NCBI GenBank assembly: GCA_900557165.1
Contig: USRS01000038.1
Span: forward strand, 1 to 20,883
DNA: 20,883 nucleotides
Origin: an uncultured Clostridium sp.
GTDB taxonomy: Bacteria; Bacillota; Clostridia; Peptostreptococcales; Peptostreptococcaceae
Direction of reading: 5' to 3'
Both the position numbers and the translations under genes were made by a program. Positions 8,333-15,945 of this stretch are shown here, in pieces. The stretch's first letter is position 1. Each line of letters starts with the position of its first letter. Under the pieces are notes generated by a model. The model was given only the letters and a program-made list of their open reading frames with translations. It was not told the DNA's origin and ran no database searches.

Positions 8333-8881
8333 TTATTTTGCTACAAAATACTCATTTGATAAAGTTTCAAAGCTTTTTCCATATTTAGCTTCATCTAAGC
8401 ACATTTGATTTAATATATTATAAATTTCATCCAATCCCAATTCCTTTGCTTTTTTAGCTACTTTTAATTTTTTTGTATTGACTCATATTCATCCTTAATA
8501 ACTAAAGCTAAATTTTCTTTTGTAGAGGATTTTAAATTTTATCTTAAAATTTCTGATAATAAAACTGCATGATTCTCTTCTTCTAGAGCACTTTTTTTTA
8601 TATATGTCACCTATTTTATAATATCCTTCTTTATAGGCTATCTGTCTCATTGCTAAATATAGAAATATTTCTCTACATTCATTATTATAAATTTTTTTTA
8701 AATCATTTATCATATCTTTATTAATTTCTTTGTCCAACTCTATATTTTTACTATTAAAAAACTTTTCTTCACTTTCATCAATTCCTATAAAATTTTTACA
8801 ATCAGTTTGACATACTAGACAAAGTTTAAGTTTGTCTATTTCCATAATATATCCACATTTAGGACAAATCCATTTTTTCAT
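8333..8881 (-). pseudogene. Rubrerythrin with N-terminal rubredoxin (reverse rubrerythrin), broken
   Basis: The intact family reduces hydrogen peroxide in anaerobes. A rubredoxin knuckle (CPKCGY at 5-10, CLVC at 21-24) is followed by the ferritin-like helices (ECREIFLYLAMRQIAY, then IGDIYKK). The frame breaks at an A8 run (8592-8599 on the plus strand). With one A removed the text continues SALEEENHAVLLSEILR, the second iron-ligand helix. A TAA (8539-8541) then replaces what is probably a Glu codon. A further one-base loss in an A run (8468-8474) must be restored to reach KVAKKAKELGLDEIYN and the family's C-terminal end DEAKYGKSFETLSNEYF, with stop at 8333-8335. Ribosome binding site GGAGG is intact. 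Three lesions argue for a true pseudogene, although indels in A runs alone could be sequencing error. Confidence 0.85.
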
Positions 8882-8914
8882 TTAACAGCCTCCATAAAGT
8901 CTCCTCATAATTTT

Positions 8915-8929
8915 CATAATAGTATTATG
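8915..8929. promoter_or_regulatory. Palindromic operator candidate before the rubrerythrin relic
   Basis: Perfect 15-base palindrome CATAATA-G-TATTATG with 7-1-7 geometry. It lies just downstream of the promoter -10 of the rubrerythrin relic. It resembles PerR/Fur operators in composition, but the ATAAT/ATTAT halves are two bases further apart than in the PerR consensus. Confidence 0.4.
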
Positions 8930-8933
8930 GATA

Positions 8934-8962
8934 ATTTTATATTTTTTTATACTTTTCTACAA
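8934..8962 (-). promoter_or_regulatory. Promoter candidate for the rubrerythrin relic
   Basis: On the minus strand, TTGTAG, 17 bases, TAAAAT, about 50 bases before the start codon. Confidence 0.5.
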
Positions 8963-9052
8963 TTTGCCTATTTAAGAATAATAAATAAATACTTTAAATA
9001 TATTGTTAATATAAATTAATTTAAATGGATTATTACTAAGGAGGATATTTTT

Positions 9053-9643
9053 ATGGGATTTGTAACAACTTTTTTAATAGGATTTGCTTTAGCAATGGAT
9101 GCTTTCGCAGTTTCCATAACCAAAGGTATAACTCTTAGAAAAATAAATACTGCTTTGTCATTTAAAATTGCCTTTTTCTTTGGACTTTTCCAAGGTTTTA
9201 TGCCTTTTATAGGTTGGTTAGTTGGTATTAGATTTCAATCTTATATAACTTTTATAGATCATTGGATAGCCTTATTTTTATTGTCTTTTATAGGACTTAA
9301 AATGATATTTGAAGCTTATGAAGATAATAAAAACCCAGAAATATCTGTGACTTGCGATGATGAGCTTGATAATAAAGAACTTATTATATTATCCATAGCC
9401 ACAAGCATAGATGCCCTTGCTGTAGGTGTTAGTTTTGCTTTTTTAAATGTACATATAATTCCTCTTTGTTTAAGTATTGCTATAATAACTTTTGTATTGT
9501 GTTTTATAGGTGTTATGATTGGTAGCTTTCTTGGGCCAATTTTTAAAAATTATTCCCAAATTGTTGGTGGAATAATTTTAATACTTATAGGTATTAATAT
9601 ATTAAATGAACATACTAATTTTATTTATTTAATGTTACATTAA
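9053..9643 (+). CDS. mntP: Manganese efflux pump MntP
   Basis: Exports Mn(II) across the cytoplasmic membrane to limit manganese toxicity. The 196-residue product has six hydrophobic segments in two repeats. Each repeat has the conserved aspartate motif: Asp16 in AMDAFAVS and Asp120 in SIDALAVGVS, with the polar loop around 91-107 between the halves. The start is fixed by AAGGAGG eight bases upstream. It is the only rightward gene between the two leftward blocks. I see no yybP-ykoY manganese riboswitch in the short leader, so control must be by another route, such as a Mn-sensing repressor. Confidence 0.93.
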   Translation: MGFVTTFLIGFALAMDAFAVSITKGITLRKINTALSFKIAFFFGLFQGFMPFIGWLVGIRFQSYITFIDHWIALFLLSFIGLKMIFEAYEDNKNPEISVTCDDELDNKELIILSIATSIDALAVGVSFAFLNVHIIPLCLSIAIITFVLCFIGVMIGSFLGPIFKNYSQIVGGIILILIGINILNEHTNFIYLMLH

Positions 9644-9648
9644 TAAAA

Positions 9649-9683
9649 ATGCTGGAATGATAATATCATTCCAGTATTTTTAT
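9649..9683 (+). terminator. Rho-independent terminator after mntP
   Basis: A 13-bp stem (ATGCTGGAATGAT / ATCATTCCAGTAT, one G-U pair, 3-base loop) followed by T-rich TTTTATTTT. It starts 6 bases past the mntP stop and may also serve the convergent leftward unit. Confidence 0.9.
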
Positions 9684-9967
9684 TTTAATGCAATATATAA
9701 ATATCAATGAGCTTTTTTATAAGCTATATATTGTTTTGGCACAATACTTTCATAGCCTTGTGTAAATTTTATTTTTATTTTCCCCGACGTTGTATCATTC
9801 CAAACTTTCTCCCAAGCTTTTTTACTACATCTACTTAGATTTCCTTCATTATCAAATAAAATTGGCAACTTACAAGTAGATATATCTCTCCAAATTTCTT
9901 CTATTGATCTTACCGCCTCTTTTGTATTATTTGTTCTTATACTTATTTTATTTAATATATAAGACAT
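9680..9967 (-). pseudogene. Small effector-binding-domain protein (AraC/GyrI-like), internally deleted and truncated
   Basis: The open frame gives 87 residues (9704-9967) starting MSYILNKISIRTNN after a GGGGGGA ribosome binding site. It resembles, from memory, stand-alone clostridial effector-binding-domain proteins of about 150-160 residues: the beginning (IEEIWRDI, KLPILFDNEGNL) and the end (KKAWEKVWND, YESIVPKQY, KAH) are present. The middle is missing, joined at about residue 44. The frame stops with TGA where a Cys codon (TGT) is expected. Beyond it the same frame continues YLYIALK and stops at 9680-9682, a fitting family C-terminus. It follows the acetyltransferase by 23 bases, probably in one operon. 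Family assignment is from recall only. Confidence 0.55.
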
Positions 9968-9990
9968 AATATCCCCCCCATTTATATATA

Positions 9991-10479
9991 TTACTTATCA
10001 AATATAAGTAACATATCATTCCATTTTGCACCACCATGACAAGATTTTGAAACTCCTTGAAATTCAAATCCATTTGATTCATAAAAGTGGATAAGATGAT
10101 CTTTGCAAGTAAGTACCATTCCCTTTTTGCCACGTTTTTTAGCTAAATCAATTAAGCTTCTTAATAATTTTCCTGCTACACCTTGTCTTCTATACTCTGG
10201 TAAAACATCTAAACCAAATAATGTTTGATAATCACCATTGGGTTTATGCAATTTTGCATTGCTATATAATTCATCGGGAAGATTTGGCTCATCTGTTGTA
10301 CACCCATTGATAAAACCTATTATTTTATTATCTTTTTCTGCCACTAAAAAATTTTCTCCAAAAACTTCAAATCTTTCATCTATATCTTTTTCACTGGCTG
10401 CTTCTGCTTTAGGAAAACAAATTTTCTCTATTTTTACTATTTCCTTTAAGTCATTTTTATTAGCTTGTCTGATTTTCAT
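9991..10479 (-). CDS. GNAT-family N-acetyltransferase
   Basis: The 162-residue product has the full GNAT fold. The N-terminal strand and helix MKIRQANKNDLKEIVKIEKICFP lead to beta strands with FLVAEKDNKIIGFING. The acetyl-CoA motif A is LDVLPEYRRQGVAGKLL (pyrophosphate loop RRQGVA, 97-102), and the C-terminal LIHFYESNGFEFQG holds the usual Tyr. The layout resembles the arylalkylamine N-acetyltransferase-like subgroup. The acceptor substrate cannot be read from the sequence. AGAGGAGAC precedes the ATG. It leads a short leftward unit with the effector-binding relic. Confidence 0.9.
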   Translation of the reverse strand: MKIRQANKNDLKEIVKIEKICFPKAEAASEKDIDERFEVFGENFLVAEKDNKIIGFINGCTTDEPNLPDELYSNAKLHKPNGDYQTLFGLDVLPEYRRQGVAGKLLRSLIDLAKKRGKKGMVLTCKDHLIHFYESNGFEFQGVSKSCHGGAKWNDMLLIFDK

Positions 10480-10746
10480 ATATTGTCTCCTCTATTTTTA
10501 TTTTAAAATGAAAGCTTAATTATAAATTTTATATATTTATTTAATTTACTTTTTACCTCTATATTTCCTTTAAAATATCTCTTTACTACTTCAATGAGTA
10601 TTTTAAATTCATGTAAAAATTCTACCTATATAACTTAGTTATTATTATTTTCAACTATTTATATTTTTATAATATTATTATTTAGTCAAAGTAAGCAAAT
10701 CAAATTACATTTGTTTATGGTAACATGATTTGCTTATTTTTATAAA
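10480..10746. other. AT-rich intergenic stretch, possible gene remnant
   Basis: No complete gene. On the minus strand, about 10503-10626 is open for some 40 codons without a usable start (it includes VVKRYFKGNIEVKSKLNKY) and could be the tail of a lost gene or chance. The right part contains the hairpin listed separately. Confidence 0.3.
10692..10741. terminator. Hairpin downstream of the ABC relic
   Basis: Arms TAAGCAAATCA and TGATTTGCTTA (11 bp, 23-base loop). The T-run follows on the plus strand (TTTTT), so it scores better rightward, yet its position 6 bases past the ABC pseudogene end suggests it is that gene's terminator. Confidence 0.5.
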
Positions 10747-12486
10747 TTAACTTCTAAGAGATTCTACTGGATCTTTTTTAGCAGCCATTTTTGATGGTAT
10801 CTATCCACCAATCATTGTAAGTACTACACTTATTATAAGTAAACTTATGGCATGAAGCGGATCTAGTTTTGCTACATTTTCCGATTCAGTCATTTTATAT
10901 AAAATATTATTTATTGGGAATGTGGCTACCCAAGCTAAGAATATTCCAAGTAATCCTGAACAAGAACCTATTATAAATGTTTCCGTATTAAATACTCTTG
11001 TGATATCTTTTTTTCTTGCACCTAAAACATGTAAAATGCCTATTTCTTTTGTTCTTTCTAATACCGATATATAGGTAATTATACCAACCATTATTAAAGA
11101 AACTACTAATGATATGGATGCAAAGGCAATAAGCACTACAGTAATTCCATCCATTATACCACCTGTCATATCTGATATAGTTTGAGCCATATCAGTATAA
11201 ACAATTTCATCATCTTCTTTATCTATTTTATCATTATACGAATCTAAATATTCTATTACTTGATCTTTTGCATCAAAGTTTTTTGGATAAATCATAAGTG
11301 CATAAGGAGTTGTATCTCCTCCTAAGTAAGATATTAAAGATGATTTACTTTCTTTATCTAAAGATTCTCTAGTTAAAACATTATAATCAGCTTTCTTTTG
11401 TTCTTTTACTATATCTGAATTTAGCGCATTGTTTACTACTAATTCTGTAAGTTTATCACTATAAGCTATACCATTTGCTAACATTCCAACACAACTGTCA
11501 GCATTTTCACGCACTATAGCTTTTATAGTTAAAGTTATACTATTTTTGCTATTATAAGCCTTTTTTAAGTCACTAGTTGGCATAAATGTTTTAAAAGCAG
11601 TTTTTTCGTAATAATCATTATTATGAACTAATTTAAATTTCATTCCAACTAAATCATCAAAATCTATGCTGTCCATATTTTCTATATCTAATCCAATAGC
11701 TTTATAATCACCATCTATTTTAGTAATAAGATTCATATTTGCTATTCTCGTATATCCAATACTAGAACAAATATCTTTGTTTATTTTAGATATATAATCT
11801 AAAAAATCATCTGTAAAATTATTATTGTGAGTTTTTATAGTATCACTTTGATCGTATAAAAATACCTCTTTGCTATCTATATATTCTTTTTCCCCATTGC
11901 AGTACTTGACATTTCATCATGCATAGCTTCCATATCTATTTCTTGATCCGTTTGTGTAATTGTTATAAGAAATTCTGCTAAAGTATTTGATTAAGCTTCT
12001 TCTATTTTATCATTAAATCCTGTTGATAAACTAAGTATTACTGCTATACCTATTATACCTATACTTGAGGCAAATGCAGTGTACATGCTCTTTTAAGCCA
12101 ACTCTTTCAAGGGCTTGTAGCGCTTTTTCTTTCTTTTCTTTTGCAGATACTCCACTTAAAGTCATTCCCATTTCCACATTTGATATTATATCTAAATGAT
12201 TTATTAAATTATATGATTGGAATATAAATCCTATAGAGTTATTTCTATATGCATCCCAATCTGTATCTTTAAACTCCTTAGTAGATCTTCCATTTATTAT
12301 AAGGTTACCACTATCGTATTTATCAAGACCTCCTATTACATTTAAGCAAGCTGTTTTTCCTGAACCACTTGGCCCCAAGATAGCAACAAATTCATTTTTT
12401 CTAAAATTTACAGATACACCATCTAGTGCCACTTGTGTAAAATCACCAGTAGTATAGCTTTTTTTAATGTTCTTTAATGTAAGCAT
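10747..12486 (-). pseudogene. MacB-like ABC transporter ATPase-permease, decayed
   Basis: Starts with AGGAGG and an ATPase domain (Walker A GPSGSGKTACLN, Q-loop FIFQSYNL) that stops making sense after GLKEHVH at about 12079. The signature motif, Walker B and H-loop are absent. The next bases encode, in another frame, TAFASSIGIIGIAVILSLSTGFNDKIEEA, the first transmembrane helix of a fused permease, so a large internal deletion joined the two. Downstream lesions are an in-frame TAA at about 11990, a one-base loss near 11895 (before EYIDSKEVFLYDQ) and a TAG at 10801-10803 in place of probable Trp. The same frame then finishes IPSKMAAKKDPVESLRS and stops at 10747-10749. The FtsX-like C-terminal helices (about 10830-11170) are otherwise well kept. 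An intact fused homologue would be roughly twice as long. Confidence 0.85.
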
Positions 12487-12530
12487 TTCTTTTCCTCCTC
12501 TATATAATGGTACTATTTTACAAAAGAAAT

Positions 12531-12550
12531 ATTAACTTTAGATTAACTTT
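12531..12550. repeat. Direct repeat, possible response-regulator site upstream of the ABC relic
   Basis: ATTAACTTT occurs twice (12531-12539 and 12542-12550) with an 11-base period, about one helical turn. It lies 45-64 bases before the start of the ABC relic. Tandem direct repeats with this period are typical of OmpR-family regulator binding. Confidence 0.4.
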
Positions 12551-12558
12551 TGCAAAAT

Positions 12559-12599
12559 AAAAAAGATATTAGTCTAAAAATAACACTAATATCTTTTTT
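12559..12599 (-). terminator. Rho-independent terminator after pseudokinase A
   Basis: Perfect 15-bp stem AAAAAAGATATTAGT / ACTAATATCTTTTTT with an 11-base loop and T-runs on both sides, so it works in either direction. It begins 8 bases past the stop of the gene. Confidence 0.85.
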
Positions 12600-12606
12600 A
12601 TTCTTT

Positions 12607-14073
12607 TTACATATCCTCTATATTTTGATTATCTAACTCTTCATCCACTTCATTTTTTATATTATCAGTTTCATTCTTATTATCTTTATTTTGTTTATTA
12701 TCTTTATTAGTTTTATTTTCTTCTTGATTTTCATCAAAATTATTATCATTTTTATTGTTTGGGTCTTCTTGGTCTGGCTCTTCTTTTGGTTCTTCACTTG
12801 GATTTTCTTCTTGATCTTTATTATCGTCTTGATCTTTATTATCATTTTGATTCTTATTATTCTCTTTGTTTTCTTCTTTATTATCGTATTCTTGTTTATT
12901 TTTATCAGTATTTTCTTTATTTACATCTTGTTTATTTTCATCTTCTTTATTTGTTTTATCTACATTTTCTTTTTTTGTATTTTCTTTATTTATGACTTCT
13001 TCTTTTTGAGTATTATTTTGAATTTCATCTTTGTTAGTGCTAGTATTTTCTTTATTTGTATTTTTAGAAGTAGTATTACTTTGAATTAAATTATATCTAT
13101 TATCTTTATAAATTACATCTTCTTGATTATCTGTATCTTTTTTATCATCACCTTTAGTATTTTCACTAGCTTGCGCTGTAACTTTATTATTTTTATTTGT
13201 ATTATTCAATATATATTTACTTCCCACAGCAATTCCACTTATGATTACAACTGTACAAAGAATTACACCTATATATTTAGCTTTAAAGTTAAATTTGTGA
13301 TAATTTATTTTTTCTAAGTTTACTATATTTTTATGATTTATATCACCATGTTCTATATAAGAAGTTACTTCTCCTAAAAACTCATCTAAATCTTTATATT
13401 TATGTTTAGTAATATGTTTTATATTAGTAGATTTCATTAAAATCTCCACTAAATCCCCATCTAACTCTTCATTATTTTCTTTAGGATCAAATGTACTTTT
13501 CCCTGTAATCAATTTACATAAAATTTTGCCTATCATATATATATCTTCATAATAATCAAAGCCTTTATTTTTTATTTCTTCACAATTTAAGTATCCTTCA
13601 TATTTATTTATAAAAGATAAAGTATCTAATTTTACAATACCATCTTTATTTATAATTATGTTTTCTTCTTTTAATATGCCATAATTTATTTGTCTATCAT
13701 TAAATTCTTTTATACCTTTAATTACTTCTCTTGCTATTTCTAAACTTTTAATTTCATCAAGGTCTGTACTTTCTTTTAATTCTTTTAAATTTAATCCTTC
13801 AAAGCATTCGCTTTCTATATAATAATAAGTTTTATCTTTATTTATATAAGATGACATATCATTTATGGAAATTAAATTGCTATTATTCATAGACATGAGC
13901 GTGTTTATTTCTTCTTTAAAGTAACTCATATGTTCTTCACTTTTATCTAAAGATGTAATTATATTTAAAATGATTTTTTCATTAGTTTCATTATTTATAC
14001 ATTCATAGACATTTGACCATTTATTTTTATCTATAAAGTCTCTAACAGTATATTTTTCATTAAAATTTTTCAC
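12607..14073 (-). CDS. Membrane-anchored pseudokinase A with acidic Asn-rich tail
   Basis: 488 residues from a GTG start, chosen because AGAGG lies 8 bases upstream and the paralogue aligns from its own first residue. Residues 8-240 follow the Ser/Thr kinase fold: alphaC Glu55, hinge YYYIESECFEG (83-93), Asn138 in EENIII and the subdomain IX stretch DIYMIGKILCKLITGK. Key residues are lost: the beta3 Lys is Asn37, HRD is YGI (131-133), DFG is TLS (151-153), and there is no glycine loop. Phosphotransfer is therefore unlikely. One helix at about 267-289 is followed by some 200 residues of Asn, Asp, Glu, Lys and Gln, predicted outside. No PASTA domain or sorting motif is seen. It has its own promoter candidate and terminator. 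Function unknown; a binding or sensing role is inference. Confidence 0.8.
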   Translation of the reverse strand: MKNFNEKYTVRDFIDKNKWSNVYECINNETNEKIILNIITSLDKSEEHMSYFKEEINTLMSMNNSNLISINDMSSYINKDKTYYYIESECFEGLNLKELKESTDLDEIKSLEIAREVIKGIKEFNDRQINYGILKEENIIINKDGIVKLDTLSFINKYEGYLNCEEIKNKGFDYYEDIYMIGKILCKLITGKSTFDPKENNEELDGDLVEILMKSTNIKHITKHKYKDLDEFLGEVTSYIEHGDINHKNIVNLEKINYHKFNFKAKYIGVILCTVVIISGIAVGSKYILNNTNKNNKVTAQASENTKGDDKKDTDNQEDVIYKDNRYNLIQSNTTSKNTNKENTSTNKDEIQNNTQKEEVINKENTKKENVDKTNKEDENKQDVNKENTDKNKQEYDNKEENKENNKNQNDNKDQDDNKDQEENPSEEPKEEPDQEDPNNKNDNNFDENQEENKTNKDNKQNKDNKNETDNIKNEVDEELDNQNIEDM

Positions 14074-14116
14074 ATACTTCGCCTCTTTATTTTTTTATTT
14101 TTATTTACATATTAAA

Positions 14117-14145
14117 ATATTAATTTAATATAAGTTTTTTTTCAA
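14117..14145 (-). promoter_or_regulatory. Promoter candidate for pseudokinase A
   Basis: On the minus strand, TTGAAA, 17 bases, TAATAT, starting right after the terminator of pseudokinase B. It gives a leader of about 35 bases. Confidence 0.5.
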
Positions 14146-14149
14146 CAAT

Positions 14150-14187
14150 AAAAGCATATTATTATTTTTAGTAACAATATGCTTTTT
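14150..14187 (-). terminator. Terminator after pseudokinase B
   Basis: Stem AAAAGCATATT / AATATGCTTTT (11 bp, 15-base loop) followed on the minus strand by TTTTATTG. It lies 5 bases past the stop of pseudokinase B. Confidence 0.65.
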
Positions 14188-14191
14188 ATTT

Positions 14192-15772
14192 TTATTCACT
14201 TTCTATCTCAGAACTTGGCGGTTGTTCATCTACATTGTCATTTCCACTGTTATTTGAATCATCTGGTTTTGTTGTAGATTCTGGTTTATTTTCTATTTCA
14301 GGTTTATTATTTGTATTTCCTGAATTTTGATTATTATTTGGCTTATTTGTTGTATTATTGTTAGGTTTATTTGTATTATTATTTGGTTTGTTTGTTGTGT
14401 TATTATTTGAGTTACTTGTATTGTTGCTTGGTTTATTTGTTGTATTATTACTTGGCTTATTTACAGTATTATTATTTGGTTTACTTGTATTATTAGTATT
14501 ATCTTTATTTGAAGATGAGTTGTTAGAAGAAGAATTTGTATTAGTTTCTTCTTTTTTAGTTGTAGAATTTACTTTTTCAGATTTATTAATTTTATCTTCT
14601 TTTTTAGTTTCTTCTTTTTTCACATCAACTTTTTCTTCTTTATTTTCTTTTTTACTTTCTTCTGATTTTATGTTTTCTGTTTTATCTTCTATTTTATTTT
14701 CATTTTGATCTACTAAATTTTGTGTTTTATTGTTTTCAACATTTTCTTCTACTTTTATATCTTCTTTTTTATAATTTTTTTCTATAAAATCATAAGCATA
14801 AATACCTGCTCCTGCAGCTATAGTAATTACAGTACAAATTCCAAGTGTTTTACCAAACTTACCTTTTTTTCTTTTTTTGTTTTCTTTTTTATTTTCTTTA
14901 TTATCTCTTTTTAATTCTTTATCTTTTAATTCTTTAGTCTGTATCTTCTTAGTTTTTTCCTTTTTTATTTTATCTTTTTTTGTTTTTTTATTTTTACTTT
15001 GCTGTACAACTTTTACTTCTTCTTTAAAATCACCTGATTTTATTTCTCCAGATAATAAATAAGACTTAAGATCTATGATAAGTCTGTTTATATCCTTATA
15101 CTTATATTCATCATTTTTGTCAGTTGCTTTTTCTATAACACGTAATAAGCTTTTATCTTTTATATCTTTTTTATATTTATTTTTATCAAAAGTAGTTTTT
15201 CCACTTAACAAATTATATAAAATAACACCTATATCATAAATATCACTTTGAGGATTAAATACTTTCACTATATTTTCTTCTTCATTTTCAACAAATCTTT
15301 TATTTTCTAAATATGACAGCGTATCTATTTTTATTTGATTGTTAGAATTTATAAGAATATTTTCTAAGCTTAATATATTAAATGATAAGTTATTACTATG
15401 AAACTCATTTATAGATTCACAAATTTCTTTTACCATATTAATAGCTTCTTTTTCTTCTAATTTATTATTTTCAATTTTTTCACCTAAAGAAATTCCTTTA
15501 AAATATTCACTTTCTATATAATAATAAGTTTTTCCACAGGCACTATATTGAAACATATTATTTATATGAATCAAATTAGGATTTTTTATTTCTTTTATTA
15601 CTTTTACTTCTTTTGATAAATTATTTATATATTCCTCATCAGTACTTTTATTTACTAATACTTTTACGATTACTTTTTCTTCACTTTCTGAATGAATTGC
15701 TTTATAAGTATCAGCCCATTCATTTCTAGATAAAAATTGTCTTTTTCCATATGTTTCATTAAAACGCTTCAT
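14192..15772 (-). CDS. Membrane-anchored pseudokinase B with Asn/Pro/Thr repeat tail
   Basis: 526 residues from the ATG at 15772, with AAGGGG 7 bases upstream; a TTG five codons earlier would put that site inside the gene. It aligns without gaps to its neighbour over about 150 residues, sharing FNE-Y at the start, TYYYIESE (82-89) and DTLS (150-153). The beta3 Lys (Lys37, VIVKVL), alphaC Glu55 and Asn138 are kept. HRD is replaced by FNI (131-133), the catalytic-loop Lys by Ser135, and DFG by TLS (151-153). A Lys-rich linker (258-308) leads to one membrane helix (about 309-328). The outer tail of nearly 200 residues is first Glu/Lys-rich, then Ser/Asn/Thr with KPNNNTxN repeats, ending acidic. 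The charge pattern puts the kinase-like domain inside. Substrate-free binding and signalling is inferred only. Confidence 0.8.
   Translation of the reverse strand: MKRFNETYGKRQFLSRNEWADTYKAIHSESEEKVIVKVLVNKSTDEEYINNLSKEVKVIKEIKNPNLIHINNMFQYSACGKTYYYIESEYFKGISLGEKIENNKLEEKEAINMVKEICESINEFHSNNLSFNILSLENILINSNNQIKIDTLSYLENKRFVENEEENIVKVFNPQSDIYDIGVILYNLLSGKTTFDKNKYKKDIKDKSLLRVIEKATDKNDEYKYKDINRLIIDLKSYLLSGEIKSGDFKEEVKVVQQSKNKKTKKDKIKKEKTKKIQTKELKDKELKRDNKENKKENKKRKKGKFGKTLGICTVITIAAGAGIYAYDFIEKNYKKEDIKVEENVENNKTQNLVDQNENKIEDKTENIKSEESKKENKEEKVDVKKEETKKEDKINKSEKVNSTTKKEETNTNSSSNNSSSNKDNTNNTSKPNNNTVNKPSNNTTNKPSNNTSNSNNNTTNKPNNNTNKPNNNTTNKPNNNQNSGNTNNKPEIENKPESTTKPDDSNNSGNDNVDEQPPSSEIESE
14330..14485 (-). 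repeat. In-frame minisatellite coding KP(N/S)NNT(x)N units
   Basis: About seven tandem units, most of 24 bases (eight residues, KPNNNTxN) with 21-base and imperfect variants. The copies differ by synonymous and Ser/Asn changes, so the array is not freshly expanded. It encodes the Pro-spaced polar section of the outer tail, which could act as a flexible wall-crossing stalk. Confidence 0.7.
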
Positions 15773-15809
15773 TTGATTCCCCTTCAATAGCTAAATTCTT
15801 TCTATAATA

Positions 15810-15837
15810 ATTTTATCAATTTTATTAGATTTGTAAA
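15810..15837 (-). promoter_or_regulatory. Promoter candidate for pseudokinase B
   Basis: On the minus strand, TTTACA, 16 bases, TAAAAT. It gives a leader of about 30 bases ahead of the ATG at 15772. Confidence 0.4.
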
Positions 15838-15945
15838 TAATTAAATATACAATCTAAAATTTGCCAAAAACAAAAGTATACTGTGTTTTGATATCAATAT
15901 TTTAGACTTTACACTGAAGTGAATTTTTATTTAAATATTTTCAAT

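Noticed and set aside
9001..9052. Manganese riboswitch (yybP-ykoY) before mntP
   Set aside because: The leader is short and AT-rich and shows none of the conserved loop sequences or GC-rich stems of that class.
9948..10133. Second leftward frame of 61 residues overlapping the acetyltransferase
   Set aside because: It is a shifted reading of the acetyltransferase 3' end with no family features; the GNAT frame has full motif A.
10503..10626. Leftward 40-codon frame between the acetyltransferase and the ABC relic
   Set aside because: No start codon or ribosome binding site and no recognised family; noted only as a possible remnant.
8333..12486. Stop-codon recoding or programmed frameshifting as an explanation for the broken genes
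   Set aside because: All three stop codons are involved, together with deletions and indels in several unrelated genes; intact neighbours show no such pattern. Gene decay is simpler.
12691..13089. Long rightward open frames of hydrophobic residues opposite the pseudokinase tails (also near 12759, 14358 and 14720)
   Set aside because: They are mirror images of AT-rich Asn/Lys/Glu codons, consist almost only of Phe, Ile, Leu and Val, and lack ribosome binding sites.
14330..14485. Tandem repeats considered as a CRISPR array
   Set aside because: Units are contiguous, in frame, 21-24 bases, with no unique spacers; they encode a protein repeat.
12607..15772. Active PASTA-type Ser/Thr kinases (PrkC/PknB)
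   Set aside because: HRD and DFG aspartates are missing in both proteins and the outer regions contain no PASTA repeats.
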